Positions 55,802 through 64,000 of a stretch of 64,000 nt of DNA are shown here, piece after piece. The first letter of the stretch is position 1, and the number at the start of each line of letters is the position of its first letter. Position numbers and translations under genes: made by a program. This DNA is from Pseudonocardia asaccharolytica DSM 44247 = NBRC 16224. GTDB lineage: Bacteria > Actinomycetota > Actinomycetes > Mycobacteriales > Pseudonocardiaceae. A model generated the notes under the pieces. That model made no database searches, was not told where the DNA came from, and worked only from the letters and a program-made list of their open reading frames with translations. The stretch covers positions 1 through 64,000 of the forward strand of contig NZ_AUII01000007.1 of assembly GCF_000423625.1 (NCBI RefSeq), read 5' to 3'.

Positions 55802-56179
55802 TCACTGTGCCACCACCGCGTGCCGCAGCAGGAACGGCACGCTCACCACGGTCATCACGTACAGCGCCGCAGCCGGATGCCAGAAACCGGAGCTCACCAT
55901 GATCTGGCCGGCCAGCAGCGTCGTGGCCACGCCGGTGCCGATCGTGAGCAGCCACACGTGCGCCGCGGGTGCGCGACGCAGGAACCCCGCCGCGGCCCAG
56001 CCGGGTCCGAGCAGCAGGAAGCTGATCGTCAGCAGCAGGCGCAGCTCGCCGACGACGCCGCCGGTGACGGTCAACAGGCTCAGCACACAGGCCGCGATGC
56101 CCGCGACGACCAGGAGCAGCGCGACCACCCGCCGTGCCGTGCGCGCACGGGTCAGCTCGGCCGCGGTGGGCACGCTCAC
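55802..56179 (-). CDS. Four-helix membrane protein of unknown function
   Basis: 125 residues, four hydrophobic segments (VVALLLVVAGIAACVLSLLT, LLLTISFLLLGPGWAAAGFL, VWLLTIGTGVATTLLAGQIM, AALYVMTVVSVPFLLRHAVV). FLLLGPGWAAAGFL is shared with small proteins often found in polysaccharide loci. It lies between the glycosyltransferase and flippase genes on the same strand. Confidence 0.75.
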   Translation of the reverse strand: MSVPTAAELTRARTARRVVALLLVVAGIAACVLSLLTVTGGVVGELRLLLTISFLLLGPGWAAAGFLRRAPAAHVWLLTIGTGVATTLLAGQIMVSSGFWHPAAALYVMTVVSVPFLLRHAVVAQ

Positions 56180-56325
56180 TGCAGATCGCTCCGTTCGTCG
56201 CCGGACTCGGGGGCCGGCCGGATGCCCCGACGGACCCGGCCCGGCTCAGAGTGTAGGGCGGGGGTTGCCGGGCAATTCGCCTCCACCACGCGGGCGGCGG
56301 CCATCAGACCCGTTCGAGGTCGAGG

Positions 56326-57303
56326 TCACCCATCGTGACGGGGACGGGGCTTCGGCGACGGGCGCCGCAGCGCGGGGGGCGGACCCGGTTCCGCCGGCAG
56401 GGTGGGGATGCCGGCGGCGGGCGTCGGGACCAGGACACGCTCGCCGACGGGTGCCTGGGTAGGCGGCAGCGGGTTGCGCTGTGGCATCCGGGACGCGGCC
56501 GGTGGCTGCTGCGGTTCGGCGGTCCCGGCGCGCGCCGCCCGCGCCCGGGCCAGCAACTGCGCCCGCCGCCGATCCGCCCGCCGCCGCTCGGCGAGCAACG
56601 TCCGCAACACCCGCGCCCCGTCCACGAACGTGCGCAGATTCGTCTCCCCGAAGATCCGCCGCCGCTCCACCGAGGGCACCTCGGTGATCCGCAACCCGGC
56701 GGCCGCCACCCGGCAGTTCAGCACCGTCTCGATCTCGAACCCGTCCCCCCACAACATCCCCTCGGCCGGCCCCGGCGCCGCCACCTCCGGCAGCTCCAGC
56801 ACCGGCAGCACGTCCGCCCAGAACGCGTTGTATCCGTAACACAGATCCGTGTACGCCGTCCCGAACAGCACATTCGCCACCCCGTTGAGCCCCGCGTTCC
56901 CGGACCGGCGCAACAACGTGATGTCCTCGCTGTCCCCACCGGCCACGAACCGGCTGCCCTTGGCGAAATCCGCCCCCGCCACCAACGCCGCGACGAACGC
57001 CGGGATCTCCTCCGGATCCGCCGACCCGTCGGCATCGAACATCACCAGCACATCACCGGTGGCCGCCGCGAATCCACACGCCATCGCGTTGCCCTTGCCC
57101 CGGCGCGTCTGTGTGATCACCCGCGCCCACGGCAGCACCCGCCGCGCGGTCTCCACCGTCCCGTCCACCGAATGCCCATCGACGACGATGACCTCATGCA
57201 CCGCAGGCCGCACCGCCGCGATCGCCGGCAACACCACCTCGAGGTTCCGCGCCTCATTCCGCGTCGGAACCACCACCGACACCCGCGGGTCATGACGTCG
57301 CAT
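56326..57303 (-). CDS. Family 2 glycosyltransferase (dolichol-phosphate-mannose-synthase-like)
   Basis: About 325 residues. The GT-A fold starts at VSVVVPTRNEARNLEVVLPAI, with EVIVVDGHSVDGTVETARR, the metal site VLVMFDADGSADPEEI, and WGDGFEIETVLNCRVAAAGL with VPSVERRRIFGETNL. These are typical of undecaprenyl-phosphate glycosyltransferases. The C-terminal 70 residues are Arg/Pro rich. ATG 57303 has GGGGAGA 7 nt upstream; an open frame runs on to 57630 and ATG 57399 is an alternative. It heads the minus-strand polysaccharide group. Confidence 0.88.
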   Translation of the reverse strand: MRRHDPRVSVVVPTRNEARNLEVVLPAIAAVRPAVHEVIVVDGHSVDGTVETARRVLPWARVITQTRRGKGNAMACGFAAATGDVLVMFDADGSADPEEIPAFVAALVAGADFAKGSRFVAGGDSEDITLLRRSGNAGLNGVANVLFGTAYTDLCYGYNAFWADVLPVLELPEVAAPGPAEGMLWGDGFEIETVLNCRVAAAGLRITEVPSVERRRIFGETNLRTFVDGARVLRTLLAERRRADRRRAQLLARARAARAGTAEPQQPPAASRMPQRNPLPPTQAPVGERVLVPTPAAGIPTLPAEPGPPPALRRPSPKPRPRHDG

Positions 57304-57680
57304 CGCTGATCTCCCCACCGCCGCACCGCTCGGACGCTCGCGCTCACCGGAACCGGGCCGCGCTCGCCGCGCCTGATCGTCACCTACAACATTCGCCATC
57401 ACGGGGGTTATCTGCCGACCGGCCCACTCCGTTACGTGATCATCTTTGCGGTCCGGGCGCACCGTTCGGACCAGCGTCCCTCCCGAGGGGGTGGCCTTGC
57501 GTCGGCGCGACCGCCCGGTAACCGCGGATCGTCGCCGAACGGTCGCGTCGTATACCCCGAGCGGCGGTACGGAGGCCATTGCCGGTTCAATCGTCCGGCC
57601 GAGTACGGTTTGGCGGCGAACAGCTGCCATACGTCGACCCTGTGTCGTCCGGCACCGAGCGCACAGAGGGGGGTTGCGCG
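57304..57680. other. Divergent intergenic region between two glycosyltransferases
   Basis: About 377 nt. No gene with codon bias or a known family was found. If the minus-strand glycosyltransferase starts at 57399, the region shrinks. GATAAC near 57412 and TACGGT near 57605 are weak promoter candidates. Confidence 0.35.
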
Positions 57681-58550
57681 ATGTTGCCGCAACCGAGCGT
57701 GTCCGTCTGCATCCCGGTCTACAACGGGGAGCGATTCCTGGCGGAGACGATCCGCAGCGTCCTCGACCAGACCTACCGCGACTTCGAGATCGTGCTGCTG
57801 GAGAACGCGAGCACCGACGCCAGCCTGGAGATCATCCACTCGTTCGCGGACCCCCGGATCCGGGTCGAGCGCAACGCCACGCTGCTCTCCCAGCCCGACA
57901 ACTGGAACCGGGTGATCCAGCTGTGCCGGGCCCCGCTGATCAAGCTCGTCTGCGCCGACGATCTGCTGCATCCGCGCTGCCTGGAGTTCCAGGTGGGGCC
58001 CATGGAGGCCGACCCGGGGCTCGCCGTCGTCGCCGCGCGCCGCCACATGGTCGACGAACAGAGCCGGGTGATCGTCCCCCGGCGCGGTCTCGGCGGCCTG
58101 CTGGGCGTGCGCACGAGCGTCGAGGTGGCCCGCAAGGTCGTGCGCAACGGCGCGAACCCTATCGGCGAACCCGGCGGTGTGTTGTTCCGGCGCGACCATT
58201 TCTTCGCCGCGGGCGGCTGGCGCGCCGACCGGCGCTTCGTCATGGACCTCGACCTGTGGCTGCGGCTGCTGCAGTACGGCGAGTTCCTCGGCCTTCCCGA
58301 GACGCTGGCCGCGTTCCGGATCGGCCGCGGCTCGGTGTCCGCCGAGAACGAGCAGGCCATCTATGAAGACCAGCGCCTGCTCATCGAGGAGCTCGGCGAG
58401 TCGCCCTACTACCAGGTCCGCGGGATTGACCTCGCCCTCGGCCGGGTGCTGGCCCCGGCCGGCCGGGCGCGCAGGCAGACGCTGTTCGCCATCTCTCGGT
58501 TCAACGCCCGCAAGGAGGAGAAGGGGCTCGCCGCCGAGTCACCTGACTGA
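57681..58550 (+). CDS. Family 2 glycosyltransferase
   Basis: 289 residues. VSVCIPVYNGERFLAETIRSVLDQTYRDFEIVLLENASTD is the GT2 N-terminus. LIKLVCADDLLHPRCLE replaces the usual DxD with ADD, and the later GGVLFRRDHFFAAGGWRADRRFVMDLDLWLRLLQYG carries the acceptor-side D-LW motif. ATG 57681 has AGGGGGG 8 nt upstream. It is divergent from the other glycosyltransferase and probably belongs to the same surface-glycan locus. Donor and acceptor are unknown. Confidence 0.88.
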   Translation: MLPQPSVSVCIPVYNGERFLAETIRSVLDQTYRDFEIVLLENASTDASLEIIHSFADPRIRVERNATLLSQPDNWNRVIQLCRAPLIKLVCADDLLHPRCLEFQVGPMEADPGLAVVAARRHMVDEQSRVIVPRRGLGGLLGVRTSVEVARKVVRNGANPIGEPGGVLFRRDHFFAAGGWRADRRFVMDLDLWLRLLQYGEFLGLPETLAAFRIGRGSVSAENEQAIYEDQRLLIEELGESPYYQVRGIDLALGRVLAPAGRARRQTLFAISRFNARKEEKGLAAESPD

Positions 58551-58610
58551 TCGGGCAGTCGGTACCTCTCCATCCGCACCCGTCCGCTTGTCGCCGGCTA
58601 TTTGCGATAG

Positions 58611-58636
58611 CACCCAGGTCGTGTTTACTGGGGTGT
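58611..58636. promoter_or_regulatory. Imperfect dyad upstream of cbiM
   Basis: CACCCAG (58611-58617) and CTGGGGTG (58628-58635) pair with one bulge. They lie 38 nt before the cbiM GTG and could be a metal-regulator operator or a small leader hairpin. No cobalamin riboswitch core was recognised. Confidence 0.3.
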
Positions 58637-58673
58637 GCGCCCCGGCGGGGCGGCATCGCGGGAGGAGCGATTC

Positions 58674-59390
58674 GTGATCGTCGCCATGCATATGAGTGAC
58701 GGGCTGGTGAACGTACCGACGGCGCTGGCCTTCGGCGTCGTCGCGGCGCTGGCGCTGGCCGTCGCGCTGACCCGGGCCCGCGCGGACCTCGACGACCGCA
58801 CCGCCCCGATGGCCGGGCTGGTCACGGCGTTCGTGTTCGCCGTCCAGATGATCAACTTTCCGATCCTGCCCGGCGCGAGCGGACATCTGCTCGGCGGGGC
58901 GCTGGTGGCGATCCTCGTCGGCCCGTGGGTCGGCAGCGTGGCCATCGCGATCGTCCTGATCGTGCAGTCGCTCCTGTTCGCCGACGGCGGGATCACCGCG
59001 CTGGGGATGAACATCGTCAACATGGCCGTGCTCGGGGTGTTCATCGGATACCTCGTGGCCCGGGGACTGCGCGGACTCGCGGTGCGCGGCCGGGGCGGCC
59101 TGCTCGCGACCGCGTTCCTCGCCGCCTTCGCCAGCACCGTCGTCGCCTCGCTGGGCTTCGTCGCCGAGTACGCGATCGGCGGAGCCGCGGGCGCGCCGCT
59201 GGGCACCGTGTTCGGCCTGATGGTCGGGCTCCACGCGCTGATCGGCATCGGCGAGGGCATCATCACCGCCGCCACCGTCGGCGCGGTGGCCGCCGTCCGC
59301 CCCGACCTGGTCTACCTGCTGCGCGGCACACAGCGACCGCCGGTGCTCAAGCCCGGCGCCGGAAGCGCCGCCGAGGGGAGCGCCCGATGA
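58674..59390 (+). CDS. cbiM: ECF transporter substrate-binding subunit CbiM
   Basis: About 238 residues, 6-7 helices. MHMSDGLVNVPTALAFGVVAA is the CbiM/NikM N-terminus, in which the second-position His binds the metal. GHLLGGALVAILVGPWVGSVA and FADGGITALGMNIVNMAVLG follow as usual. GGAGGAG lies 6 nt before GTG 58674, which would put four residues (MIVA) ahead of the Met-His. ATG 58686 gives the family N-terminus but has no ribosome site at proper distance. It is first of four overlapping genes for cobalt/nickel uptake; metH needs cobalamin. Confidence 0.9.
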   Translation: MIVAMHMSDGLVNVPTALAFGVVAALALAVALTRARADLDDRTAPMAGLVTAFVFAVQMINFPILPGASGHLLGGALVAILVGPWVGSVAIAIVLIVQSLLFADGGITALGMNIVNMAVLGVFIGYLVARGLRGLAVRGRGGLLATAFLAAFASTVVASLGFVAEYAIGGAAGAPLGTVFGLMVGLHALIGIGEGIITAATVGAVAAVRPDLVYLLRGTQRPPVLKPGAGSAAEGSAR

Positions 59391-59755
59391 ACCGCGCGGG
59401 CACCACCCGCAGGTCCGGGTTCCTGCTCGGCTTCCTCGCCGTGGCCCTGCTCGTCGCCGGCGTCCTCTCCTACTTCGCCAGCTCGTCCCCCGACGGCCTC
59501 GACAGCGTCACGCTGCACGGCTGCCAGATCACCGAGATCGCCGACCGGGAGCAGCTCGACGGGCAGTGCATCGCGCAGAACGCGCAGGGCCACGCCCTCG
59601 CCGCGGGCCCGCTCGCGGACTACACGGTGCGCGGCGGCGAGGGAACGGTCGGCCTCGCCGGGGTCATCGGCGTCATGGCCACCCTGGCGCTGGCCGGCGG
59701 GGTGTTCTGGGTGTTGCGGCGGCGCGGCCCGCACCCGCCCACCCGCGAGGACTGA
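59387..59755 (+). CDS. cbiN: CbiN/PDGLE-domain subunit
   Basis: 122 residues with one helix at each end (FLLGFLAVALLVAGVLSYFA and VGLAGVIGVMATLALAGGVF) and SSPDGLD between them, the PDGLE motif. In cobalt/nickel ECF systems this small subunit is required for metal loading of CbiM. ATG overlaps the cbiM stop (ATGA). Confidence 0.88.
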   Translation: MNRAGTTRRSGFLLGFLAVALLVAGVLSYFASSSPDGLDSVTLHGCQITEIADREQLDGQCIAQNAQGHALAAGPLADYTVRGGEGTVGLAGVIGVMATLALAGGVFWVLRRRGPHPPTRED

Positions 59756-59762
59756 CCCTGCG

Positions 59763-60527
59763 GTGGGCGCCGGTCACGCGCATCCCCTGTACCTGCCGCG
59801 CACCTCGGCCGTGCACGGTCTGCCGGCCGAGGTGAAGGTCGTCGCGGCGTTCCTCGGCGTCGTCTGCGTGGTCGCGACGCCGCGCGAGGCGTTCGCGGTG
59901 TTCGGCGGCTACCTGCTGCTGCTCGCCCTCATCTGGTCGATCGCCCGCATCCCACCGGGCTGGCTGTCCCGGCGCGCGCTCATCGAGACCCCGTTCGTGG
60001 TCCTCGCCGTCCTGCTGCCGATCACCGGCCCGGACCCGCGCATCGACTGGCTGGGGTTGTCGGTGTCCGAACCCGGCCTGCTGGGCGCCTGGAACATCCT
60101 CGTCAAGGGCACCCTCGGCGTCCTGACCTCGCTCACCCTCGCCGCGACCACACCGCTTCCGGAGCTGCTGCTCGGCCTGCAGCGGCTGCGTGCCCCGGCT
60201 CTCGTCACCACGATCGCGACGCTGATGCTCCGCTATGTCGATGTCATCGTCGCCGAGGCCCGCCGGATGCGCCTGGCCCGGATCGCGCGTGGCCACGATC
60301 CGCGGTTCCTCTGGCAGGTCGGCGCGACCGCCCGCGGCGTCGGCAGCCTGTTCATCCGGTCCTACGAGCGTGGCGAGCGGGTGCATCTGGCGATGCTCTC
60401 GCGCGGCTGGACCGGTGAGCTGCCGCAGCTCGCCGAGCGGGTGACGACCCGGCGCGACTGGCTGCGCGGGCTCGCCCCGGTCGCCGTGGCCGCGGCGCTG
60501 GCCTGCACCGGGTGGGTGATCGCGTGA
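59763..60527 (+). CDS. cbiQ: ECF transporter T component CbiQ
   Basis: 254 residues, about five helices. The two coupling helices have the typical Arg/Ala-rich signatures: EARRMRLARIARGHDP and ERGERVHLAMLSRGWTGEL (A-R-G type). It links CbiM to the ATPase. The GTG start is 7 nt after cbiN, and the stop overlaps cbiO (GTGA). Confidence 0.9.
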   Translation: MGAGHAHPLYLPRTSAVHGLPAEVKVVAAFLGVVCVVATPREAFAVFGGYLLLLALIWSIARIPPGWLSRRALIETPFVVLAVLLPITGPDPRIDWLGLSVSEPGLLGAWNILVKGTLGVLTSLTLAATTPLPELLLGLQRLRAPALVTTIATLMLRYVDVIVAEARRMRLARIARGHDPRFLWQVGATARGVGSLFIRSYERGERVHLAMLSRGWTGELPQLAERVTTRRDWLRGLAPVAVAAALACTGWVIA

Positions 60528-61309
60528 CGCGTGCGCCGGAGCCGGCCGTGGCCGCGGGCGCCGAGCCGGTCCGTCCGCTCTCGCTCGCGGTGTCCGGGCT
60601 GGCCTTCACCTACCCCGACGGGACGCAGGCCCTGCACGGCATCGACCTGAGCATCGCCGCCGGTGAACGGGTCGCCCTGCTGGGCCCCAACGGTGCGGGC
60701 AAGACCACGCTCGTGCTGCATCTCAACGGCATCCTGACCCCCGGCCACGGCTCGGTGGCGGTCGGCGGCCTCCCGGTGACCAAGGCGAACCTGCACGAGA
60801 TCCGGCGGCGGGTCGGGATCGTGTTCCAGGACCCCGACGACCAGCTGTTCATGCCGACCGTGCGCGCCGACGTCGCCTTCGGGCCTGCCAACTTCGGGGT
60901 GCGCGGCGATGCGCTCGACGAGCGGGTCCACGCCGCGCTCGACGCGGTCGGCATGGCCGAGCACGCCGACCGCTCCCCGCTGCACCTGTCCGGCGGGCAG
61001 CGCCGCCGCGTCGCGCTGGCCACCGTGCTGGCCTGCGATCCGGAGATCCTGGTGCTCGACGAGCCGTCGTCCAACCTGGACCCGGTGGCCCGCCGCGAGC
61101 TGGCCGAGGTGCTGCTCGGGCTCGACCGCACGATCCTGATGGTCACCCACGACCTGCCGTACGCGCTGCAGCTGTGCCCGCGCAGCATCGTCATCGACGA
61201 CGGCGTGGTGGTCGCCGACGGCCCGACCCGCGAGCTGCTGGCCGACCCCGACCTGCTGCGCCGCCACCGTCTTGAGCTGCCCTACGGGTTCACCCTCCGC
61301 GGCACTTGA
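60524..61309 (+). CDS. cbiO: ECF transporter ATPase CbiO
   Basis: 261 residues. Walker A GPNGAGKTT near residue 54, Q-loop FQDPDDQLF, signature LSGGQRRRVALA, Walker B ILVLDEPSSNLDP and switch His in MVTHDL. The QDPDDQ form is characteristic of ECF ATPases. GTG 60524 overlaps the cbiQ stop. It completes the cbiMNQO operon. Confidence 0.93.
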   Translation: MTRAPEPAVAAGAEPVRPLSLAVSGLAFTYPDGTQALHGIDLSIAAGERVALLGPNGAGKTTLVLHLNGILTPGHGSVAVGGLPVTKANLHEIRRRVGIVFQDPDDQLFMPTVRADVAFGPANFGVRGDALDERVHAALDAVGMAEHADRSPLHLSGGQRRRVALATVLACDPEILVLDEPSSNLDPVARRELAEVLLGLDRTILMVTHDLPYALQLCPRSIVIDDGVVVADGPTRELLADPDLLRRHRLELPYGFTLRGT

Positions 61310-61358
61310 GCACCAGGTACGCGGCGGCTGGCGACGAGATCCGTCGGTTCGGCCCTGC

Positions 61359-62714
61359 CTACCGCTGCGGCGGGGGTGAGGGGTAGCCCGGTCGCGGGCC
61401 CTCGTTGCCCTCGGCCCCGCCCACGGTCGATGGCGGCGGGGCCTGCGGGGCGGGCGGCGCCTGCTCCCCGGCGGGCGGCGCGACCGGAGCCGGTAGCTCG
61501 CGGGTCGGCTCATCGGCGCCACCGACCTGCTGCGGTGCGGGTTCCGGCGCGTGTGGGGGGCGCTGCGCGAGCCCGGGCGGGACCGCGGAGCGCTCGGCGC
61601 CGAGCGCGGGCAGCTGCTGGCGGGCCTCCGCGGTCGCGTCCGCCACCTGCCGGGCGATCTCCGGGTCGCTGGAGGTGTCGAACCAGTCGCGGATCGACTC
61701 GTCGTCCTGCTCGGGCCTGCTGTGCACTCCGTCATCGGGGCTGGGCTGGAAGCGGAACACCCCGTCCTCGCCGGGTGCGCCGAGCATGCGGGTGAAACCC
61801 TCCAGGGCCTTGCCGAAGTCGCTGGGCACCAGCCAGACCTTGTTCGCGTCGCCCTGCGCCATCTGCGGCAGCGTCTGCAGGTACTGGTAGGCCAGCAGCT
61901 CGGGTGTCGGCTTCCCCGACTTGATCGCGGCGAACACCTTCTCGATGGCCTTGGCCTGGCCCTGCGCCTGCAGGTAGCGGGCGGCGCGATCACCCTGCGC
62001 CCGCAGGATCCGGGACTGCCGCTCGGCCTCCGCGTTGAGGATCGCCGCCTGCTTGGCACCCTCCGCGGTGAGGATCTGCGACTGCTTCTGCCCCTCGGCG
62101 CTGCGGATCGCCGACTCCCGCTGGCCCTCGGCGGTGAGGATCATCGCGCGCTTCTCGCGGTCGGCCTTCATCTGCCGCTCCATCGACTCCTGGATCGACG
62201 GCGGCGGGTCGATGGCCTTGATCTCCACCCGCGCGACCCGGATCCCCCAGCGGCCGGTGGCCTCGTCGAGCTCACCGCGCAGCACGGTGTTGATCTGGTC
62301 GCGGGAGGTGAGCGTCTCCTCCAGCGTCATCCCGCCGACGACGTTGCGCAAGGTCGTGGTGGTGATCTGCTCGACGCCGGTGATGTAGTCGGAGATCTCG
62401 TAGACCGCGGCCTTGGGGTCGGTCACCTGGAAGTAGACGACGGTGTCGATGTTGACGGTCAGGTTGTCCTGGGTGATCACCGGCTGCGGCGGGAAGGACA
62501 CCACCTGCTCGCGCAGGTCGATCCGCTCCCGGATCTTGTCGATGAACGGCACCAGGAAGCACAGGCCCGGTGGTTGCGTCGTCTTGTAGCGGCCCAGCCG
62601 CTCGATGACCGCGGCGGTGGCCTGCGGAATGATCTGCACCGCCTTGACCACCGAGACCACGACCAGCAACACGATCAGGACAACGACAATGAGCACTACC
62701 GCCCCATCGGCCAC
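61359..62714 (-). CDS. SPFH/Band 7 (stomatin-like) membrane protein
   Basis: 451 residues. One N-terminal helix (VVLIVVVLIVLLVVVSVVKA) is followed by the Band 7 domain at about 28-190 (AVIERLGRYKTTQPPGLCFLVPFIDKI). A helical stretch has AEGQRESAIRSAEGQKQSQI-type repeats, which forms the oligomer. The last 110 residues are Pro/Ala rich. It makes large membrane rings. It pairs with the NfeD protein encoded just upstream, as is usual. GTG 62714 has GGGGAGGGG nearby. Confidence 0.92.
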   Translation of the reverse strand: MADGAVVLIVVVLIVLLVVVSVVKAVQIIPQATAAVIERLGRYKTTQPPGLCFLVPFIDKIRERIDLREQVVSFPPQPVITQDNLTVNIDTVVYFQVTDPKAAVYEISDYITGVEQITTTTLRNVVGGMTLEETLTSRDQINTVLRGELDEATGRWGIRVARVEIKAIDPPPSIQESMERQMKADREKRAMILTAEGQRESAIRSAEGQKQSQILTAEGAKQAAILNAEAERQSRILRAQGDRAARYLQAQGQAKAIEKVFAAIKSGKPTPELLAYQYLQTLPQMAQGDANKVWLVPSDFGKALEGFTRMLGAPGEDGVFRFQPSPDDGVHSRPEQDDESIRDWFDTSSDPEIARQVADATAEARQQLPALGAERSAVPPGLAQRPPHAPEPAPQQVGGADEPTRELPAPVAPPAGEQAPPAPQAPPPSTVGGAEGNEGPRPGYPSPPPQR

Positions 62715-62804
62715 CTCGATCCCCTCCCCCGCTTCTCCGCAGCTCGCTGCGGTTGCTCATTCCTCGTCGACTGCCCGTGCGGGCCGCACCGTAACGGCCG
62801 CGGG

Positions 62805-63242
62805 TCAGTCCTCGGCGAGCACCATGGCCGTCGCGCCGGTGATCGTGACGATCCGAACCCGCGCTCCCGGCTCGATCACCTGCTGGTGGTCGTAGGCCCT
62901 GGCCGACCAGATGTCGCCGTCGATCTTGATCCGGCCGCCGCCGTGGTCGCCCTGCACCCGCTCGACGACCACCGCCTCCCGCCCGAGGAGCGCGTCGGAA
63001 TGCATGGCGGTGTTGTCGATCGCGCGGTTCAACCTGCGGCGCAGACCCGGGCGGACCGCGAACAGCAGCAGCACCGACGCGCCGCCGAACACGATCGCCC
63101 CCGCCACCGGGCCCGCGCCCAACACCGAGGCGAGCGCCGCGATCAGCGCGCCGCCGCCGAGCATGAGCAGAACGAACTCGCCGGACAGCACCTCCGCAGC
63201 GACCAGCACAATTCCGGCGATGAGCCAGATCACTGCCGCCAT
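62805..63242 (-). CDS. NfeD-like membrane protein
   Basis: 145 residues. Three or four helices (VIWLIAGIVLVAAEVLSGEF, FVLLMLGGGALIAALASVLG, GAIVFGGASVLLLFAVRPGL) are followed by a C-terminal OB domain (ALLGREAVVVERVQGDHGGG, IDGDIWSARA). NfeD proteins work with Band 7 partners; the partner gene starts 90 nt downstream. DUF3097 lies 19 nt upstream, so the three probably form one operon. Confidence 0.92.
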   Translation of the reverse strand: MAAVIWLIAGIVLVAAEVLSGEFVLLMLGGGALIAALASVLGAGPVAGAIVFGGASVLLLFAVRPGLRRRLNRAIDNTAMHSDALLGREAVVVERVQGDHGGGRIKIDGDIWSARAYDHQQVIEPGARVRIVTITGATAMVLAED

Positions 63243-63261
63243 GCCCTGATCTTGCCAGAGA

Positions 63262-64000
63262 TCAGCCTTCCGCAGTCACAAAATCGATCAACTGCTCGAC
63301 GGCGCCGATCAGCGGCGCCTCCAGATCGCGGAAGCTGCGGACCGCACCGAGCACCCGGCGAGCCCCGTCAGCGGGCTCGCCCCAGCGCAACGCGGCGCAG
63401 ACCCCGGTCTTCCAGTCGGTGCCGCGCGGCACCGCGGGCCACTCCCGGATCCCGACGACCGACGGCTTCACCGCCTGCCAGACGTCGACGTACGGGTGCC
63501 CGGTGACCAGCACGTCCGCCCCGCTCACCGCGCGGGCGGCTCGCATCTCCTTCGAGCCCTCCACCAGGTGGTCGACCAGGATGCCCAGCCGCCGCTGCGG
63601 CGCCGAGCCGAACTCGCGGACGGCCGAGACGAGATCGTCCATCCCGTGCATCGGTTCCACGACGATCCCCTCGACCCGCAGGTCGTGCCCCCACACCGTC
63701 TCCAGCAGCGCGGCGTCGTGGATGCCCTCCACCCAGATCCGGCTGGCCCGCGCCGTGCGCGCCGCCGCGCCGTGGAGCTTCACCGATCCCGAGGCGGAGC
63801 GGGCGGCTCCGGTGGGCGCCGCCCGGGGTGGCACGAGCGTCGCGGGCCCACCCTCGACGAGGAACCCGCCGGCGCGCAACGGGAACACCCGGCGTCGTCC
63901 GTTCCGGTCCTCCAGCGTGACCTCGCGAACGTCGACCAGCACGACAGCGCCGCAGAACCCGCTCACCGGGTCCTCGACGACCAGACCTGCCTCGGCGGGC
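63262..64000 (-). CDS. DUF3097-family protein (N-terminus outside window)
   Basis: The visible part is at least 246 residues. The frame is open to the window edge, reading PAEAGLVVEDPVSGFCGAVV before the first in-window GTG at 63966, so the gene starts beyond 64000. IWVEGIHDAALLETVWGHDLRVEGIVVEPM, LGILVDHLVEGSKE and DVLVTGHPYVDVWQAVKP are typical of this actinobacterial family. The DHLVEGSKE and GHPYVD stretches recall Toprim-like metal sites. Function unknown. Confidence 0.85.
   Translation of the reverse strand, partial: PAEAGLVVEDPVSGFCGAVVLVDVREVTLEDRNGRRRVFPLRAGGFLVEGGPATLVPPRAAPTGAARSASGSVKLHGAAARTARASRIWVEGIHDAALLETVWGHDLRVEGIVVEPMHGMDDLVSAVREFGSAPQRRLGILVDHLVEGSKEMRAARAVSGADVLVTGHPYVDVWQAVKPSVVGIREWPAVPRGTDWKTGVCAALRWGEPADGARRVLGAVRSFRDLEAPLIGAVEQLIDFVTAEG

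Noticed and set aside
58551..58673. Cobalamin or NiCo riboswitch before cbiM
   Set aside because: The region is 123 nt with only one small imperfect hairpin; conserved cores were not recognised.

Overview
The window looks like chromosome of a high-GC, mycothiol-making actinobacterium, most likely Pseudonocardiaceae (Pseudonocardia-like). The grounds are third-position GC bias throughout, a proteasomal ATPase (arc/mpa), mshC, a PAC2 protein, and many genes with a TANNNT -10 box 6-8 nt before the start codon, as in leaderless actinobacterial transcription. The order arc - trmI - recB-like - hisG/hisE - metH - PAC2 - mshC matches the M. tuberculosis mpa-to-mshC neighbourhood from memory. I saw no rRNA or tRNA gene and no CRISPR array.

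Layout. 0-0.9 kb: 3' end of an IS110-type transposase where the Pup-proteasome genes would be expected next to arc. 0.8-17.6 kb: conserved housekeeping block (arc, trmI, nuclease, thioesterase, hisE-hisG, metH, PAC2, MFS, DUF2237, mshC). Decayed genes are interspersed: a SARP-type regulator remnant, a LuxR regulator cut by an amber codon, and a frameshifted CxxC mini-protein. 17.8-25.6 kb: MFS and bile-acid-type transporters, a LysR regulator, and a MoxR ATPase / RCC1-repeat lipoprotein / VWA protein group.

25.7-34.8 kb (minus strand): a compact biosynthetic operon and the most interesting locus. SbnA- and SbnB-like enzymes should make L-2,3-diaminopropionate (Dap). A TauD/SyrP-like oxygenase could hydroxylate it. 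An NRPS with half a condensation domain plus A-T-TE should activate it. A six-TM protein with one carrier domain and three beta-helix-like domains resembles epsilon-poly-L-lysine synthetase (Pls) without its adenylation domain. I infer a split Pls-type assembly line for a (hydroxy-)Dap oligomer or amide.

35.4-45.3 kb: M28 lipoprotein peptidase, BlaI/M56 sensor pair, L,D-transpeptidase, DHA2 exporter, CrtU-like carotenoid oxidoreductase, ferritin-like/VIT metal transporter, and a flippase fused to an APH-like kinase domain that is frameshifted. 45.4-47.8 kb: polyamine genes (ornithine-decarboxylase-type enzyme and a SpeD-SpeE fusion). 48-51.9 kb: two coupled acyl-CoA dehydrogenases and a succinate-semialdehyde-type dehydrogenase. 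51.9-58.6 kb: surface-polysaccharide-type genes. 58.7-61.3 kb: a cobalt/nickel ECF transporter (cbiMNQO). 61.4-64 kb: SPFH/NfeD pair and a DUF3097 gene cut by the window edge.

A 40-nt near-perfect palindrome (arm GTGAGTGCGTAACAGTGTT) occurs five times, always just after a stop codon or containing it. Arm substitutions are compensated on the other side. It probably acts as a family of terminators or insulators.
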